Source: an uncultured Eubacteriales bacterium (lineage in GTDB: Bacteria; Bacillota; Clostridia; Oscillospirales; Acutalibacteraceae). From it: a stretch of 30,469 nucleotides of DNA. This document shows, piece by piece, positions 15,166-22,688 of the stretch (position 1 is its first letter; each line of letters opens with the position of its first letter). The notes under the pieces are model-generated. The model did no database searches. It was not told the origin of the DNA and saw nothing but the letters and a program-made list of their open reading frames with translations. The stretch lies in the NCBI GenBank assembly GCA_934541115.1, contig CAKTDF010000023.1, positions 1 through 30,469 on the forward strand, written 5' to 3'. The translations under genes and the position numbers were made by a program.

Positions 15166-17436
15166 ATGGACGCAATTAAAATCATTGACCACAGCGTGAG
15201 CCTTATTGACTCCCGCGAGCTGCTTTGCGGCACGCAAGCCGAGCAGGAGGCAGAGCTTTCAAAGAGGGGACTTTCCGCTTCACGCGAGGGCACAATCGCT
15301 TATCACATTCTGAATGCCCACAGCGTCGGCAAAAGCGAAGACAAAATGCAGGTGCGTTTTGATTCGCTCATTTCTCACGATATAACCTATGTCGGAATCA
15401 TTCAGACCGCGAGGGCAAGCGGACTCAAAGAATTTCCCGTTCCGTATGCGCTGACCAACTGCCACAACAGCCTTTGCGCCGTTGGCGGAACTATCAATGA
15501 GGACGACCACGTTTTCGGTCTTTCGGCTGCCAAAAAGTACGGCGGAATCTATGTTCCGGCAAATCAGGCGGTTATTCACCAATACGCACGTGAAATGATG
15601 ACAGGCTGCGGAAAAATGATCCTCGGTTCGGACAGCCATACCCGTTACGGCGCAATGGGCACCATGGGCGTGGGCGAGGGCGGCCCCGAGCTTGTTAAGC
15701 AGCTGCTCAAAAATACATGGGATATCAATGCGCCGCAGGTTGTTTTGGTTTATCTTGAAAATGCACCAAAAAAAGGCATAGGACCGCATGACGTTGCAAT
15801 CGCACTCTGCACTGCCGTTTTCAAAAAGGGTCTTGTTACCAATAAGGTTCTTGAATTTGTCGGCCCCGGCGTGAAGAATCTTTCAATGGATTTCAGAATC
15901 GGCGTTGACGTTATGACAACGGAAACCGCCTGCCTCTCCTCAATCTGGGAGACGGACGAGACCGTTAAAAACTTCTATGATGTTCACGGCAGAGGAGAAG
16001 AATACAAACAGCTCAGACCGGAAAAGGCGGCAAAATACGATATGGCGGTATGCATTGACCTTTCAAAGCTTGAAAGCATGATCGCGCTGCCGTTCCACCC
16101 GTCAAACGGATACACTATTCATGAGCTGCAGCAGAATCCGGCTCTCCTCAAAGAGGTTGAGGAGGCTGCAAAAAAGCAGTTCGGAAGCAAGGTGAACTTC
16201 TCTCTTTCAGACAAGGTCAGAGACGGAAAGATCTATATCGACCAGGGCGTAATTGCGGGCTGTGCAGGCGGCATGTTTGAGAATATCTGCGACGCTGCGG
16301 CTATCCTTGAAAAGGGCAGCACAGGCGACGGTTATTTCTCGCTTTCGGTGTATCCGTCAAGTGTGCCGGTCAACCTTGCGCTCATCAAAAACGGCGCCGA
16401 GCAAAAGCTGCTTGAAGCCGGCGCAGTGTTCAAGCCCTGCTTCTGCGGTCCGTGCTTTGGCGCAGGCGACGTTCCGGCAAATAACGGTCTTTCAATACGC
16501 CACACCACGCGCAACTTCCCGAACCGCGAGGGAAGCAAGCCCGGCGACGGTCAGCTTTCCTGCGTTGCGCTCGTTGACGCGCGCTCAATTGCCGCAACCG
16601 CACTCAATCACGGGGTTCTCACCGCTGCAACCGATGTTGAAATTCCGGAGTGCGACAAAACGTATACATTTGAAAAAGGCGTTTATGACAAGAGGGTATA
16701 CAACGGCTTTGGCAAGGCTCAGCCTGACTATGAGCTGAAGCTCGGACCCAATATCACTGACTGGCCGTCAATGTATGAGCTTTCGGACAATCTGCTTGTC
16801 AAGCTTGCTGCGGTGCTGTGCGACGACGTTACCACCACAGACGAGCTTATTCCCTCGGGAGAGACTTCAAGCTACCGCAGCAATCCGCTGCGTCTTGCGC
16901 AGTTTGCGCTTTCGCGCCGCGAACCGATGTATGTCAAGCGTGCCGAGGCTGTTGCAGCCGAGGAGGCAAAACGCAGAACGGTTGGCAGCGAAGAGGTTGT
17001 TTCGGTTCTTTCAAAGGTCTGCGACAACGCCGACGAGGAGGCAAAGAGAACCCAGTTCGGTTCGTGCGTATTTGCAAAAAGGCCCGGCGACGGCTCTGCA
17101 AGAGAACAGGCGGCGTCCTGCCAAAAGGTTCTCGGCGGCTTTGCAAACATCTGCTATGAATTTGCAACAAAGCGCTATCGCTCAAACTGCATCAACTGGG
17201 GCATTCTGCCGTTTACACTTGACAAGGGCACGGCGTTTGACTATGAAAACGGTGACTACGTCTTTGTTCCGAAGATTCGCGAAGCAATCAAAAACGGACA
17301 GGAAGAGATTCCCGCAAAGGTTATTGCAAAAGACGGCGTTCATGACATCACGCTCTTTGTCAAGGGTCTCACCGATGAAGAAAAGCAGATCATTCTTGAC
17401 GGTTGCCTGATGAATTATTACAAGAACAAAATGTAA
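15166..17436 (+). CDS. Aconitase-superfamily hydratase (YbhJ-like)
   Basis: The 756-residue protein belongs to the aconitase/isopropylmalate isomerase superfamily and is close in length to E. coli YbhJ (753). The three expected [4Fe-4S] ligands are present: Cys366 in IAGCAGG (position of the aconitase SCTN cysteine), then Cys427 and Cys430 in FCGPCFG, with a 61-residue spacing similar to that in aconitase. SDSHTRYGAMGTMGVGEGG (about 160-180) is the superfamily substrate-binding loop. The C-terminal swivel domain includes CINWGILPF. In clostridia such proteins are annotated only as hydratase; the substrate is unknown and citrate/isocitrate activity should not be assumed. AAAGGAAG precedes the ATG. 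A repeat block lies directly upstream with no clear promoter, and a strong terminator follows. Confidence 0.9.
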   Translation: MDAIKIIDHSVSLIDSRELLCGTQAEQEAELSKRGLSASREGTIAYHILNAHSVGKSEDKMQVRFDSLISHDITYVGIIQTARASGLKEFPVPYALTNCHNSLCAVGGTINEDDHVFGLSAAKKYGGIYVPANQAVIHQYAREMMTGCGKMILGSDSHTRYGAMGTMGVGEGGPELVKQLLKNTWDINAPQVVLVYLENAPKKGIGPHDVAIALCTAVFKKGLVTNKVLEFVGPGVKNLSMDFRIGVDVMTTETACLSSIWETDETVKNFYDVHGRGEEYKQLRPEKAAKYDMAVCIDLSKLESMIALPFHPSNGYTIHELQQNPALLKEVEEAAKKQFGSKVNFSLSDKVRDGKIYIDQGVIAGCAGGMFENICDAAAILEKGSTGDGYFSLSVYPSSVPVNLALIKNGAEQKLLEAGAVFKPCFCGPCFGAGDVPANNGLSIRHTTRNFPNREGSKPGDGQLSCVALVDARSIAATALNHGVLTAATDVEIPECDKTYTFEKGVYDKRVYNGFGKAQPDYELKLGPNITDWPSMYELSDNLLVKLAAVLCDDVTTTDELIPSGETSSYRSNPLRLAQFALSRREPMYVKRAEAVAAEEAKRRTVGSEEVVSVLSKVCDNADEEAKRTQFGSCVFAKRPGDGSAREQAASCQKVLGGFANICYEFATKRYRSNCINWGILPFTLDKGTAFDYENGDYVFVPKIREAIKNGQEEIPAKVIAKDGVHDITLFVKGLTDEEKQIILDGCLMNYYKNKM

Positions 17437-17470
17437 TGCTTTGCGCACAAAAATTGCGCGGCAAAGACTA

Positions 17471-17513
17471 AAAAGCACGGGAGCTTTTCAAAAAGCTTTC
17501 GTGCTTTTGTTTT
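17471..17513 (+). terminator. Terminator after the hydratase gene
   Basis: AAAAGCACG-GAGCTTTT pairs with AAAAGCT-CGTGCTTTT over a very short loop and is followed by TTTTGTTTT. Confidence 0.9.
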
Positions 17514-17565
17514 AAATTAAAGTTTAACCCTTTTCGCCTTGAAAAAGAGATTATTTTCAAGTTAA

Positions 17566-17594
17566 TTGACAAACGCCGCCGAAAATGCTAAAAT
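17566..17594 (+). promoter_or_regulatory. Strong promoter upstream of the YhhN-family gene
   Basis: Consensus TTGACA (17566-17571) and TAAAAT (17589-17594) are separated by 17 bp. Transcription would start near 17601, about 150 bases ahead of the next start codon. Confidence 0.75.
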
Positions 17595-17600
17595 TTTCCC

Positions 17601-17684
17601 GGACTCTGTTGAAAAAACAAAGGCGATAAGTCGCTCACAAAGAGAGCCTTTTTAAATCTTTGTTATATCCGCTCCTGTTTTTTT
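17601..17684 (+). promoter_or_regulatory. Structured leader, possible attenuator or short RNA
   Basis: Downstream of the promoter AAAGGC (17619-17624) can pair with GCCTTT (17646-17651) around an inner GCGA-TAAG-TCGC alternative hairpin. TTT AAATC TTTG follows, and a second T7 run lies at 17678-17684. Two mutually exclusive pairings next to a T-run resemble an attenuator. It could equally yield a short transcript of about 55 nt. It matches no known riboswitch that I can recognise. Confidence 0.3.
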
Positions 17685-17752
17685 GATTGACAAAAACAAC
17701 TGCCGGATAATGCATATATTATGTAAAGACATATATTTGAGAGGAGAAAACC

Positions 17753-18409
17753 ATGAAGTACTTATTTTTAGCCCTGTTTTTGGTGTTCAGTGTTCTGCAC
17801 CTCATTGCAAGCTTTGTTCATGTGCCAAAATACCGCGCAATGACGAAGCCGTTCATTCTGATTTTTATTCTGCTTTACTATCTTTTTGCGGCAGAAACAA
17901 AAAATCCCGTTCTCATTGCCGCCCTTGCAACAAGCTGGCTCGGCGATGTTCTGCTCATTCCAAAGGGCACAAAGTGGTTCGTTTCAGGCGGACTGAGCTT
18001 TATGATCTCGCATTTCTGCTTTATCGTTGTGTACATTCTTCAGATGGACTTTTCTGCGGTCAAAATCGTTCCGGTCGTTTGCGCCGCGCTTGTCTATATT
18101 GCGCTCGTTGCAACGGTATTCAAGTTCCTTGCTCCGCATATTAAAAAGAAAATGCTTTGCGGCGGAATGGTTTACTACCTGCTTTGCAACGGCACGATGA
18201 ATGTTTTTGCGTTCATGCTGCTTGTGTCAAATCCCTGCCCGGCAACCGTGCTTGCATATATCGGCGCAATCTGCTTTTTTGCCTCGGACTCACTTTTGTT
18301 CTACAACGACTTTTATCCGAAAACCCTCTGGCGCCGCCATTTTCCGGTCATGCTGACCTACATAATTGCGGAGTTTTTCATCACACAGGGAATCCTTATG
18401 CTAAGCTGA
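17753..18409 (+). CDS. YhhN/TMEM86-family membrane protein (lysoplasmalogenase-like)
   Basis: The 218-residue protein consists almost entirely of membrane helices (about seven or eight). It carries the family marks: TKPFILIFILL near residue 30, SWLGDVLLIP with the conserved GD, SGGLSFMISHFCFI with the conserved H, and the late GAICFFASDSLLF with the conserved SD. Members of the family (animal TMEM86, bacterial YhhN) hydrolyse the vinyl-ether bond of lysoplasmalogens. Many clostridia make plasmalogens anaerobically, which makes that role plausible, but it is not shown by the sequence. GAGAGGAG is 8 bases before the ATG. Expression is from the promoter at 17566 through a structured leader. No terminator is visible before the next promoter at 18441. 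Confidence 0.88.
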   Translation: MKYLFLALFLVFSVLHLIASFVHVPKYRAMTKPFILIFILLYYLFAAETKNPVLIAALATSWLGDVLLIPKGTKWFVSGGLSFMISHFCFIVVYILQMDFSAVKIVPVVCAALVYIALVATVFKFLAPHIKKKMLCGGMVYYLLCNGTMNVFAFMLLVSNPCPATVLAYIGAICFFASDSLLFYNDFYPKTLWRRHFPVMLTYIIAEFFITQGILMLS

Positions 18410-18440
18410 GGAGTGTAGAAGCAGAGAAGCTGAAGAACCC

Positions 18441-18469
18441 TTGACGAATTACATTTTTTGGTATAGAAT
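18441..18469 (+). promoter_or_regulatory. Promoter of the peptide/phosphoesterase unit
   Basis: TTGACG (18441-18446) and TAGAAT (18464-18469) are separated by 17 bp. Transcription would start near 18476, 40 bases before the small peptide gene. Confidence 0.7.
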
Positions 18470-18514
18470 GAGGTTGTCATTATTATGGTCTGATGACCGA
18501 AAGGAGAAAAGCTT

Positions 18515-18592
18515 ATGTTTACATTTGACGCATTGGTAAGCCTTTATAACACCATTCTCAAGTTCCTCAGAAAGCTCGGCTGGGATATCTGA
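18515..18592 (+). CDS. 25-residue amphipathic peptide
   Basis: ATG 18515 is preceded by AAAGGAG at 7-8 bases and the frame closes with TGA at 18592. The peptide begins MFTFDALVSLYNTILKFL and ends RKLGWDI. Plotted as a helix, Phe4, Leu7, Val8, Tyr11, Ile14, Leu15, Leu18 and Leu21 fall on one face, and Asp5, Ser9, Asn12, Thr13, Lys16, Arg19 and Lys20 on the other, with net charge about +1. This is the pattern of a membrane-surface helix. It has its own promoter and stands 90 bp before a secreted phosphoesterase with which it is probably co-transcribed. The ribosome binding site, promoter and helical pattern together argue for a translated gene. Possible roles are a membrane-acting peptide, a signal or a leader peptide. 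Confidence 0.65.
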   Translation: MFTFDALVSLYNTILKFLRKLGWDI

Positions 18593-18650
18593 GAAAATTT
18601 TTTCGGCAATATCAAACGCCGGAGAGAAAAAGAAAAGAATTTGTATTTAT

Positions 18651-18663
18651 GTCCCACCGGGAC
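18651..18663 (+). promoter_or_regulatory. Small hairpin before the phosphoesterase ribosome binding site
   Basis: GTCCC-ACC-GGGAC lies directly before GGAAGGAG (18664-18671), the ribosome binding site for ATG 18683. It could tune translation or mark a processing point between the peptide and phosphoesterase genes. Confidence 0.4.
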
Positions 18664-18682
18664 GGAAGGAGATCTTTATTAG

Positions 18683-19624
18683 ATGTTGACCGTAAAACTG
18701 TTCAGAAAAATTTTTGCGCTTTTCACCGCACTGTTCATTTCACTCGGCTGGCTCGGCTATCCCTCAACGGAAAGCCCCATTACCTTTGCCGATAAGGAAA
18801 ACGTCAAGCTTTCCTTTGTCGCAGTCAGCGACGTTCACGTTATGGACGAATCCATCACCGAATTTAACTTTGAAAACCTTTTCAAAGACCTCGGCAATTC
18901 AGAGGAAAAATTTGACGCAATGGTGATTGCAGGCGACCTCACCGAGCTTGGACTCAAGGGTGAGTATGACCGCTTCTTCGGCGTTCTTGACAAGCAGGAG
19001 GTCATTGACAAGCTCATCGTTGCCACCGGCAACCACGATGTTCGTTATGCATACAAAAAGAACAAGCCGCTCATCATGAACAAGGTTGAAGAATATCTTG
19101 ACCTCGACACCAAGGGCGAAAGCTTTTATAAGTATGAGATCAACGGCTATAAGTTCGTTGTCATGGGCAGCGAAAGACAGGAGTTTGAACGTGCGTATAT
19201 TTCTGACAGACAGCTTGAATTCCTTGATACCGAGCTCAAAGCCTCGGCAGAAAACGGTCAGGTTACCTTTGTAATCTGCCATCAGCCTCTCAAAAACACT
19301 CACGGTCTTCCCGAAGTGTGGAAAACCGGCGACCTCGGCGATCAGTCGGAGCAGGTCAGAGAGATCCTCACAAAGTATAAGAACGTTATTTATATGAACG
19401 GTCATCTCCATGACGGTATGTATGAGCGCTCGGTTGAAACTCTTGCAGACCACGTTTACAGCGTGAATCTCCCGTCATTCGGCAAGACCAATGATTTTGG
19501 CGTAAAAGACAAAGGCATTGGCTATTACATTGAAGTATACGGCGACAAGGTTTCCTTCCACGGCAGAAACTTCCTCAAGGGTCATGACGTTGATTTTGAC
19601 TTTGACCTTGAGCTTGCAGCGTAA
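18683..19624 (+). CDS. Exported calcineurin-like metallophosphoesterase
   Basis: The 313-residue protein has an N-terminal hydrophobic segment (about 8-26) suited to a signal peptide or an N-terminal anchor. The five metal-site blocks of the calcineurin-like fold follow in order: SDVHV (DxH), AGDLTE (GD), TGNHD (GNHD), CHQP and GHLH. This completes a two-metal phosphoesterase site, expected to work outside the membrane. No further domain is attached. GGAAGGAG is 11 bases before the ATG. It follows the 25-residue peptide gene under the same promoter and ends before a clear terminator. The substrate cannot be told from sequence; nucleotides, teichoic acid pieces and phospholipid headgroups are all options. 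There is no lipobox cysteine. Confidence 0.9.
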   Translation: MLTVKLFRKIFALFTALFISLGWLGYPSTESPITFADKENVKLSFVAVSDVHVMDESITEFNFENLFKDLGNSEEKFDAMVIAGDLTELGLKGEYDRFFGVLDKQEVIDKLIVATGNHDVRYAYKKNKPLIMNKVEEYLDLDTKGESFYKYEINGYKFVVMGSERQEFERAYISDRQLEFLDTELKASAENGQVTFVICHQPLKNTHGLPEVWKTGDLGDQSEQVREILTKYKNVIYMNGHLHDGMYERSVETLADHVYSVNLPSFGKTNDFGVKDKGIGYYIEVYGDKVSFHGRNFLKGHDVDFDFDLELAA

Positions 19625-19645
19625 CTTGAAAACAACCGAATAAGA

Positions 19646-19680
19646 AAACTCCCTGCTCTCAATGAGGGCGGGGAGTTTTT
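19646..19680 (+). terminator. Terminator after the metallophosphoesterase gene
   Basis: AAACTCCC-GC-CTC pairs with GAG-GC-GGGAGTTT (one internal mismatch) with an AAT-type loop and is followed by a T-run. Confidence 0.9.
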
Positions 19681-19713
19681 GTCGGTATTGTGAATATCGG
19701 CAGCTGCCTATCG

Positions 19714-20577
19714 TTATTCTTCCTTAAAAAGCTGCATCAGCTTTGAAAGATCCTCTTTGCCGAAAAATTCAATTTCAAGCGTACCTTTGTTGCCGCTTGA
19801 AAGGAACACCTTTGCTTTTCTTCCGAGCGACTGAGAAACGGCAAGCTCAACCTCGTCATAGTATGTGTCACGCTTTTTGACTCGTTTTTCTCTTTTTACG
19901 TCGCCTTTGAGCAGCGCTTTGACGGTGCGCTCCGTTTCGCGAACAGAAAGCTTTTTTTTGATTATCTCGTTTGCGAGGGCGATGATCTGCTCGTCGTTTT
20001 CAAGCGCAAGAATCGTTCTTGCGTGACCGGCGGAAAGCTCGCCGCGCTCAACGAGGGCAAGCACGTCCTGCGGCAGGGCAAGCAGGCGCATTGAATTTGC
20101 AACCGCCGGGCGGCTTTTGCCCACCCGTTTTGCCGCCTGCTCCTGAGTCAGACCGTAGGTTTCCATCAAAAGGGCAAGACCCTGTGCTTCTTCAATCGGA
20201 TTGAGATCTTCGCGCTGAAGATTTTCAACGAGAGCCAGCTCCATCTCCTCGCTGTCGCTCATCTCGCGGATAACAACGGGAACCTCTGTCAGACCCGCCA
20301 TTCTTGAAGCGCGCCAGCGCCTTTCTCCGGCAACGAGGCGATAGCCTCCGTCCGGCAGGGGGCGGACAAGCAGCGGCTGAAGAACGCCGTGAACAGAAAT
20401 GCTGTCTGCCAATTCTCTGAGCGCTTCGTCGTCAAAGCTTTTGCGCGGCTGTTCGCGGTTAGGTTCGATTTCTGTAATTTTGAGTTTTACGGCGGACTTT
20501 GAGGCGTCCTCCATTGAGTTATCATCAAAAAGTGCGTCAAGACCGCGGCCGAGACCGCCTTTGTTTTTTGCTGCCAT
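19714..20577 (-). CDS. parB: Chromosome partitioning protein ParB/Spo0J
   Basis: ParB binds parS sites near the origin, spreads as a CTP-dependent clamp and directs chromosome segregation with ParA. The 287-residue protein starts with the typical GGLGRGLDALF, then has the ParB N-terminal domain with EPNREQPRKSFDDEALREL and the CTP-binding motif GERRWRAS, and a helix-turn-helix around LTQEQAAKRVGKSRPAVAN. The C-terminal dimerisation end is EIEFFGKEDLSKLMQLF. CAGGAGG precedes ATG 20577. It lies 15 bp after parA and is co-transcribed with it. No parS palindrome (TGTTTCACGTGAAACA) is seen in the window. Confidence 0.96.
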   Translation of the reverse strand: MAAKNKGGLGRGLDALFDDNSMEDASKSAVKLKITEIEPNREQPRKSFDDEALRELADSISVHGVLQPLLVRPLPDGGYRLVAGERRWRASRMAGLTEVPVVIREMSDSEEMELALVENLQREDLNPIEEAQGLALLMETYGLTQEQAAKRVGKSRPAVANSMRLLALPQDVLALVERGELSAGHARTILALENDEQIIALANEIIKKKLSVRETERTVKALLKGDVKREKRVKKRDTYYDEVELAVSQSLGRKAKVFLSSGNKGTLEIEFFGKEDLSKLMQLFKEE

Positions 20578-20592
20578 TTTCCTACCTCCTGA

Positions 20593-21378
20593 TTAAAAAT
20601 GAGAAAGCGGAGATTTTCCGTTCTTTTTCAAAAATTCGTCCGCAAGCTCGTCATAGGCTTTGCTGCCCTTTGAGGTGCGGTCATAATATGAAACCGGTTG
20701 ACCGAAAGACGGAGCTTCCGAAAGGCGAACGTTGCGAGGGATCACAACAGAAAAGACCTTTTGCGGAAAGAACCTCTTGACCTCGGAAACCACCTGCTGA
20801 GTGAGGTTGAGTCTGCCGTCGAACATTGTCAAAAGCACGCCCTCAATGTCTATGAGAGGATTATATTTTCTTTTGACCTGGCGGACGGTGTTCATCAGCT
20901 GAGAAAGACCCTCAAGCGCATAGAACTCGCACTGAATGGGAACCAGAACGCTGTCAACGGCGCAAAGGGCATTGATAGTGATGAGTCCCAGAGACGGCGG
21001 ACAGTCAAGAAAAATGAAGTCATATTTTTCTTTGAGCGGAGCGAGGGCGTTTTTGATTCTTGCCTCGCGGAAATCAAGGTCGGCAATTTCAATTTCCGCC
21101 CCTGCGAGCGCCATGTTCGCCGGCAAAAGGTCAAGGTGGCGGAATTTTGTCTCCTTAACAATTTCTTCTGCGGGGGCAGAGCCGATTATCATGTCATAGG
21201 TTGACCGTTCAGCGTCTCTTTTGTTAAAGCCGAGACCGCTCGTTGCGTTGCCCTGCGGGTCAATGTCAACAAGCAGAGTTTTGTAGCCTTTCATGCCGAC
21301 TGAGGCGGCAAGGTTCACGGCGGTTGTGGTTTTGCCCACGCCGCCTTTCTGATTAACGATGGCAACGGTCTTTCCCAT
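20593..21378 (-). CDS. parA: Chromosome partitioning ATPase ParA/Soj
   Basis: This P-loop ATPase of the deviant Walker type has KGGVGKTTTAVNLA at residues 11-24, with the signature Lys early in the loop. VDIDPQGNATSGLG and FIFLDCPPSLGLITINAL supply the Walker A' and B equivalents. The length of 261 residues is usual for chromosomal Soj. With ParB it segregates origins and, in Bacillus, controls DnaA and sporulation entry. It is the first gene of a two-gene operon with parB, with promoter at 21414-21442. In many Firmicutes these genes sit with mnmE, mnmG and rsmG near oriC; here mnmE is 11 kb away with unrelated genes between. Confidence 0.96.
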   Translation of the reverse strand: MGKTVAIVNQKGGVGKTTTAVNLAASVGMKGYKTLLVDIDPQGNATSGLGFNKRDAERSTYDMIIGSAPAEEIVKETKFRHLDLLPANMALAGAEIEIADLDFREARIKNALAPLKEKYDFIFLDCPPSLGLITINALCAVDSVLVPIQCEFYALEGLSQLMNTVRQVKRKYNPLIDIEGVLLTMFDGRLNLTQQVVSEVKRFFPQKVFSVVIPRNVRLSEAPSFGQPVSYYDRTSKGSKAYDELADEFLKKNGKSPLSHF

Positions 21379-21413
21379 TATAAACTACCTTTCTTTTCTC
21401 AGATGCTCTTTTT

Positions 21414-21442
21414 AGTATATCATATAGGGGAGAATTTTTAAA
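21414..21442 (-). promoter_or_regulatory. Promoter of parA-parB
   Basis: On the minus strand TTTAAA (21442-21437) and TATACT (21419-21414) are separated by 17 bp. The -35 box is weak and the -10 box good. Confidence 0.5.
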
Positions 21443-21484
21443 GGGCAACGCAAAAATATTTTGACTCACGTTTGCATGCAATAC

Positions 21485-21510
21485 AAAAAGCCGGGTTTTA
21501 CCGGCTTTTT
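21485..21510. terminator. Bidirectional terminator downstream of the TetR gene
   Basis: AAAAAGCCGG-GTTTTA-CCGGCTTTTT lies between the TetR gene and the parA promoter. A T-run is present on both strands, so it can stop the minus-strand TetR transcript. A further hairpin GATGTGC-N4-GCACATC lies at 21537-21554. Confidence 0.85.
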
Positions 21511-21612
21511 GCTTTCCTTTGGGGTGTGGGAGAATCGATGTGCGCGGGCACATCATTCATAGTAACACCCGAAAGAGAATTTTTTCGCAGCAAAATTTTT
21601 TGTTGTGCATTT

Positions 21613-22194
21613 TTATTGCATTGCGCCCTCGCGGTTCAGCTTTGCGGCGTTTTCAAGCGCAAGGCGAACAGAGCCTTTCATTATCGCGGCAAAACGGTCA
21701 AGCAGCCTTTCGGGAATCTCTTTCATTCCGTCGTTCAGCCAGCGGGTGAGCATACCGGAAAGCGAGGTCGCCGCCCAAACGGCAATCAACTGCAGATCCT
21801 CTTTTGAAACGTGCAGACCCTCTGCCTGCATTTCAAGCATAGTCGGCAGGTGCTCCATTGCGATTGAAAAGAAAATATCCGTCATTTTTTCAAAGCCGAG
21901 AGATTTAAAAACGTGCAGCGTCAACGTTCTGCGTTCATACATATATGAGCTTGCGCTTTTGGCAGCGTCAAGCCAGGAGGCTTCGTCAGGTCTGATCTCG
22001 CTGCGCCGTTTTTCAAGCTCTTCGCGGAACATTTCTTCTGCCATCGCATAAATATCGCTGAAGTAGTAATAAAATGTTTTGCGGTTGATGCCGCAATCGT
22101 CAACAATGTCCTTAACCGTTATTTTATCGAGCGGGCGCTCGTGCAAAAATTTGAGGAATGAAGCATAAATTGCTTGCTTTGTCAAAGCTGCCAA
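21613..22194 (-). CDS. TetR/AcrR-family transcriptional regulator
   Basis: The 193-residue protein has an N-terminal TetR helix-turn-helix (about 5-48: KFLHERPLDKITVKDIVDDC, then GINRKTFYYYFSDIYAMAEE) and an all-helical ligand/dimer domain. TTG 22194 is proposed as the start because GGAGG lies 9 bases upstream; the in-frame GTG at 22203 overlaps that site. Its promoter is framed by an inverted repeat, so self-repression is likely. It is a single-gene unit with a terminator behind it. The effector ligand is unknown. The regulated partner gene is not obvious: the divergent neighbour is the YerC-type regulator, whose promoter begins 9 bp beyond the operator-like repeat. Confidence 0.88.
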   Translation of the reverse strand: MAALTKQAIYASFLKFLHERPLDKITVKDIVDDCGINRKTFYYYFSDIYAMAEEMFREELEKRRSEIRPDEASWLDAAKSASSYMYERRTLTLHVFKSLGFEKMTDIFFSIAMEHLPTMLEMQAEGLHVSKEDLQLIAVWAATSLSGMLTRWLNDGMKEIPERLLDRFAAIMKGSVRLALENAAKLNREGAMQ

Positions 22195-22212
22195 AAGGCT
22201 CACCTCCCATAC

Positions 22213-22251
22213 GTTGCGTTCATTATACTCAAAAAAGGAGAAAAACGCAAC
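22213..22251 (-). promoter_or_regulatory. TetR gene promoter framed by an inverted repeat operator
   Basis: On the minus strand TTGCGT (22250-22245) and TATAAT (22227-22222) are separated by 17 bp. GTTGCGTT covers the -35 box and AACGCAAC lies at the transcription start, giving 8-bp arms 23 bp apart. Such placement suits a repressor dimer, or two dimers, blocking the promoter. Confidence 0.65.
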
Positions 22252-22259
22252 CGTTCGAT

Positions 22260-22288
22260 TTGACTTTTTACTTTCGTGGTGTTATAGT
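22260..22288 (+). promoter_or_regulatory. Promoter of the YerC-type gene
   Basis: TTGACT (22260-22265) and TATAGT (22283-22288) are separated by 17 bp. It is divergent from the TetR promoter, with 8 bp between the right operator arm and this -35 box. Confidence 0.7.
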
Positions 22289-22333
22289 AGAGCGTAGGCA
22301 CAGAAGAATATGAAGAAAGCAGGTAAAAGGATA

Positions 22334-22639
22334 ATGGCTAAACCCAGAAATGAAGAAATTGACACCCTTTTCAAAGCGGTTCTTTCGCTTGAAAGCGTTG
22401 AGGAGTGCTACAGCTTTTTCGGTGATATCTGCACGGAAAAGGAGCTTATTGATATTTCGCAGCGGCTTGAGGTTGCCCGTTTGCTGAGACAAAAGCTTAA
22501 TTATATTGAGATCAGCAAGCGTACCGGCGCAAGCACAACAACTGTCAGCCGCGTCAATAAATGCCTGACCTATGGCAACGACGGCTACGCCCTTGTTTTT
22601 GACCGCCTTGAAAAAGCAGGAGAAGCCGAGGAAAAATAA
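22334..22639 (+). CDS. YerC/YecD family TrpR-related DNA-binding protein
   Basis: The 101-residue protein carries the Trp-repressor fold signature: FGDICTEKELIDISQRLEVA, followed by a helix-turn-helix (YIEISKRTGASTTTVSRVNK) and CLTYGNDGYALVFDRL. This matches the YerC/YecD family widespread in Firmicutes, whose ligand and targets are mostly undefined. ATG 22334 gives the family-typical N-terminus (MAKPRNEEIDTLFKAVLSLE); an in-frame ATG at 22310 is possible but has no ribosome binding site. Tryptophan-binding residues cannot be assigned by eye. It is a monocistronic unit ending at a terminator shared with the convergent carboxypeptidase gene. Confidence 0.9.
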   Translation: MAKPRNEEIDTLFKAVLSLESVEECYSFFGDICTEKELIDISQRLEVARLLRQKLNYIEISKRTGASTTTVSRVNKCLTYGNDGYALVFDRLEKAGEAEEK

Positions 22640-22652
22640 GTTTAAGTTTGCA

Positions 22653-22688
22653 CAAAAAACCGCTCCGGCAGTCCGGGGCGGTTTTTTC
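22653..22688. terminator. Bidirectional terminator between the YerC-type and carboxypeptidase genes
   Basis: AAAAAACCGC-CCGG pairs with CCGG-GCGGTTTTTT over a CAGT loop. T-runs on both strands serve the two convergent genes. Confidence 0.95.

Noticed and set aside
15931..15933. Cys256 of the hydratase as an iron-sulfur ligand
   Set aside because: Cys366 sits at the aconitase-like spacing from the CxxC pair and in a GC-AGG context, so it is the better ligand candidate.
17687..17720. A second TTGACA upstream of the YhhN-family gene
   Set aside because: No acceptable -10 box lies 16-18 bp downstream; TATATT is 22 bp away.
19714..21600. parS site near parAB
   Set aside because: No TGTTTCACGTGAAACA-like 16-mer was found by reading the parAB region or the rest of the window.
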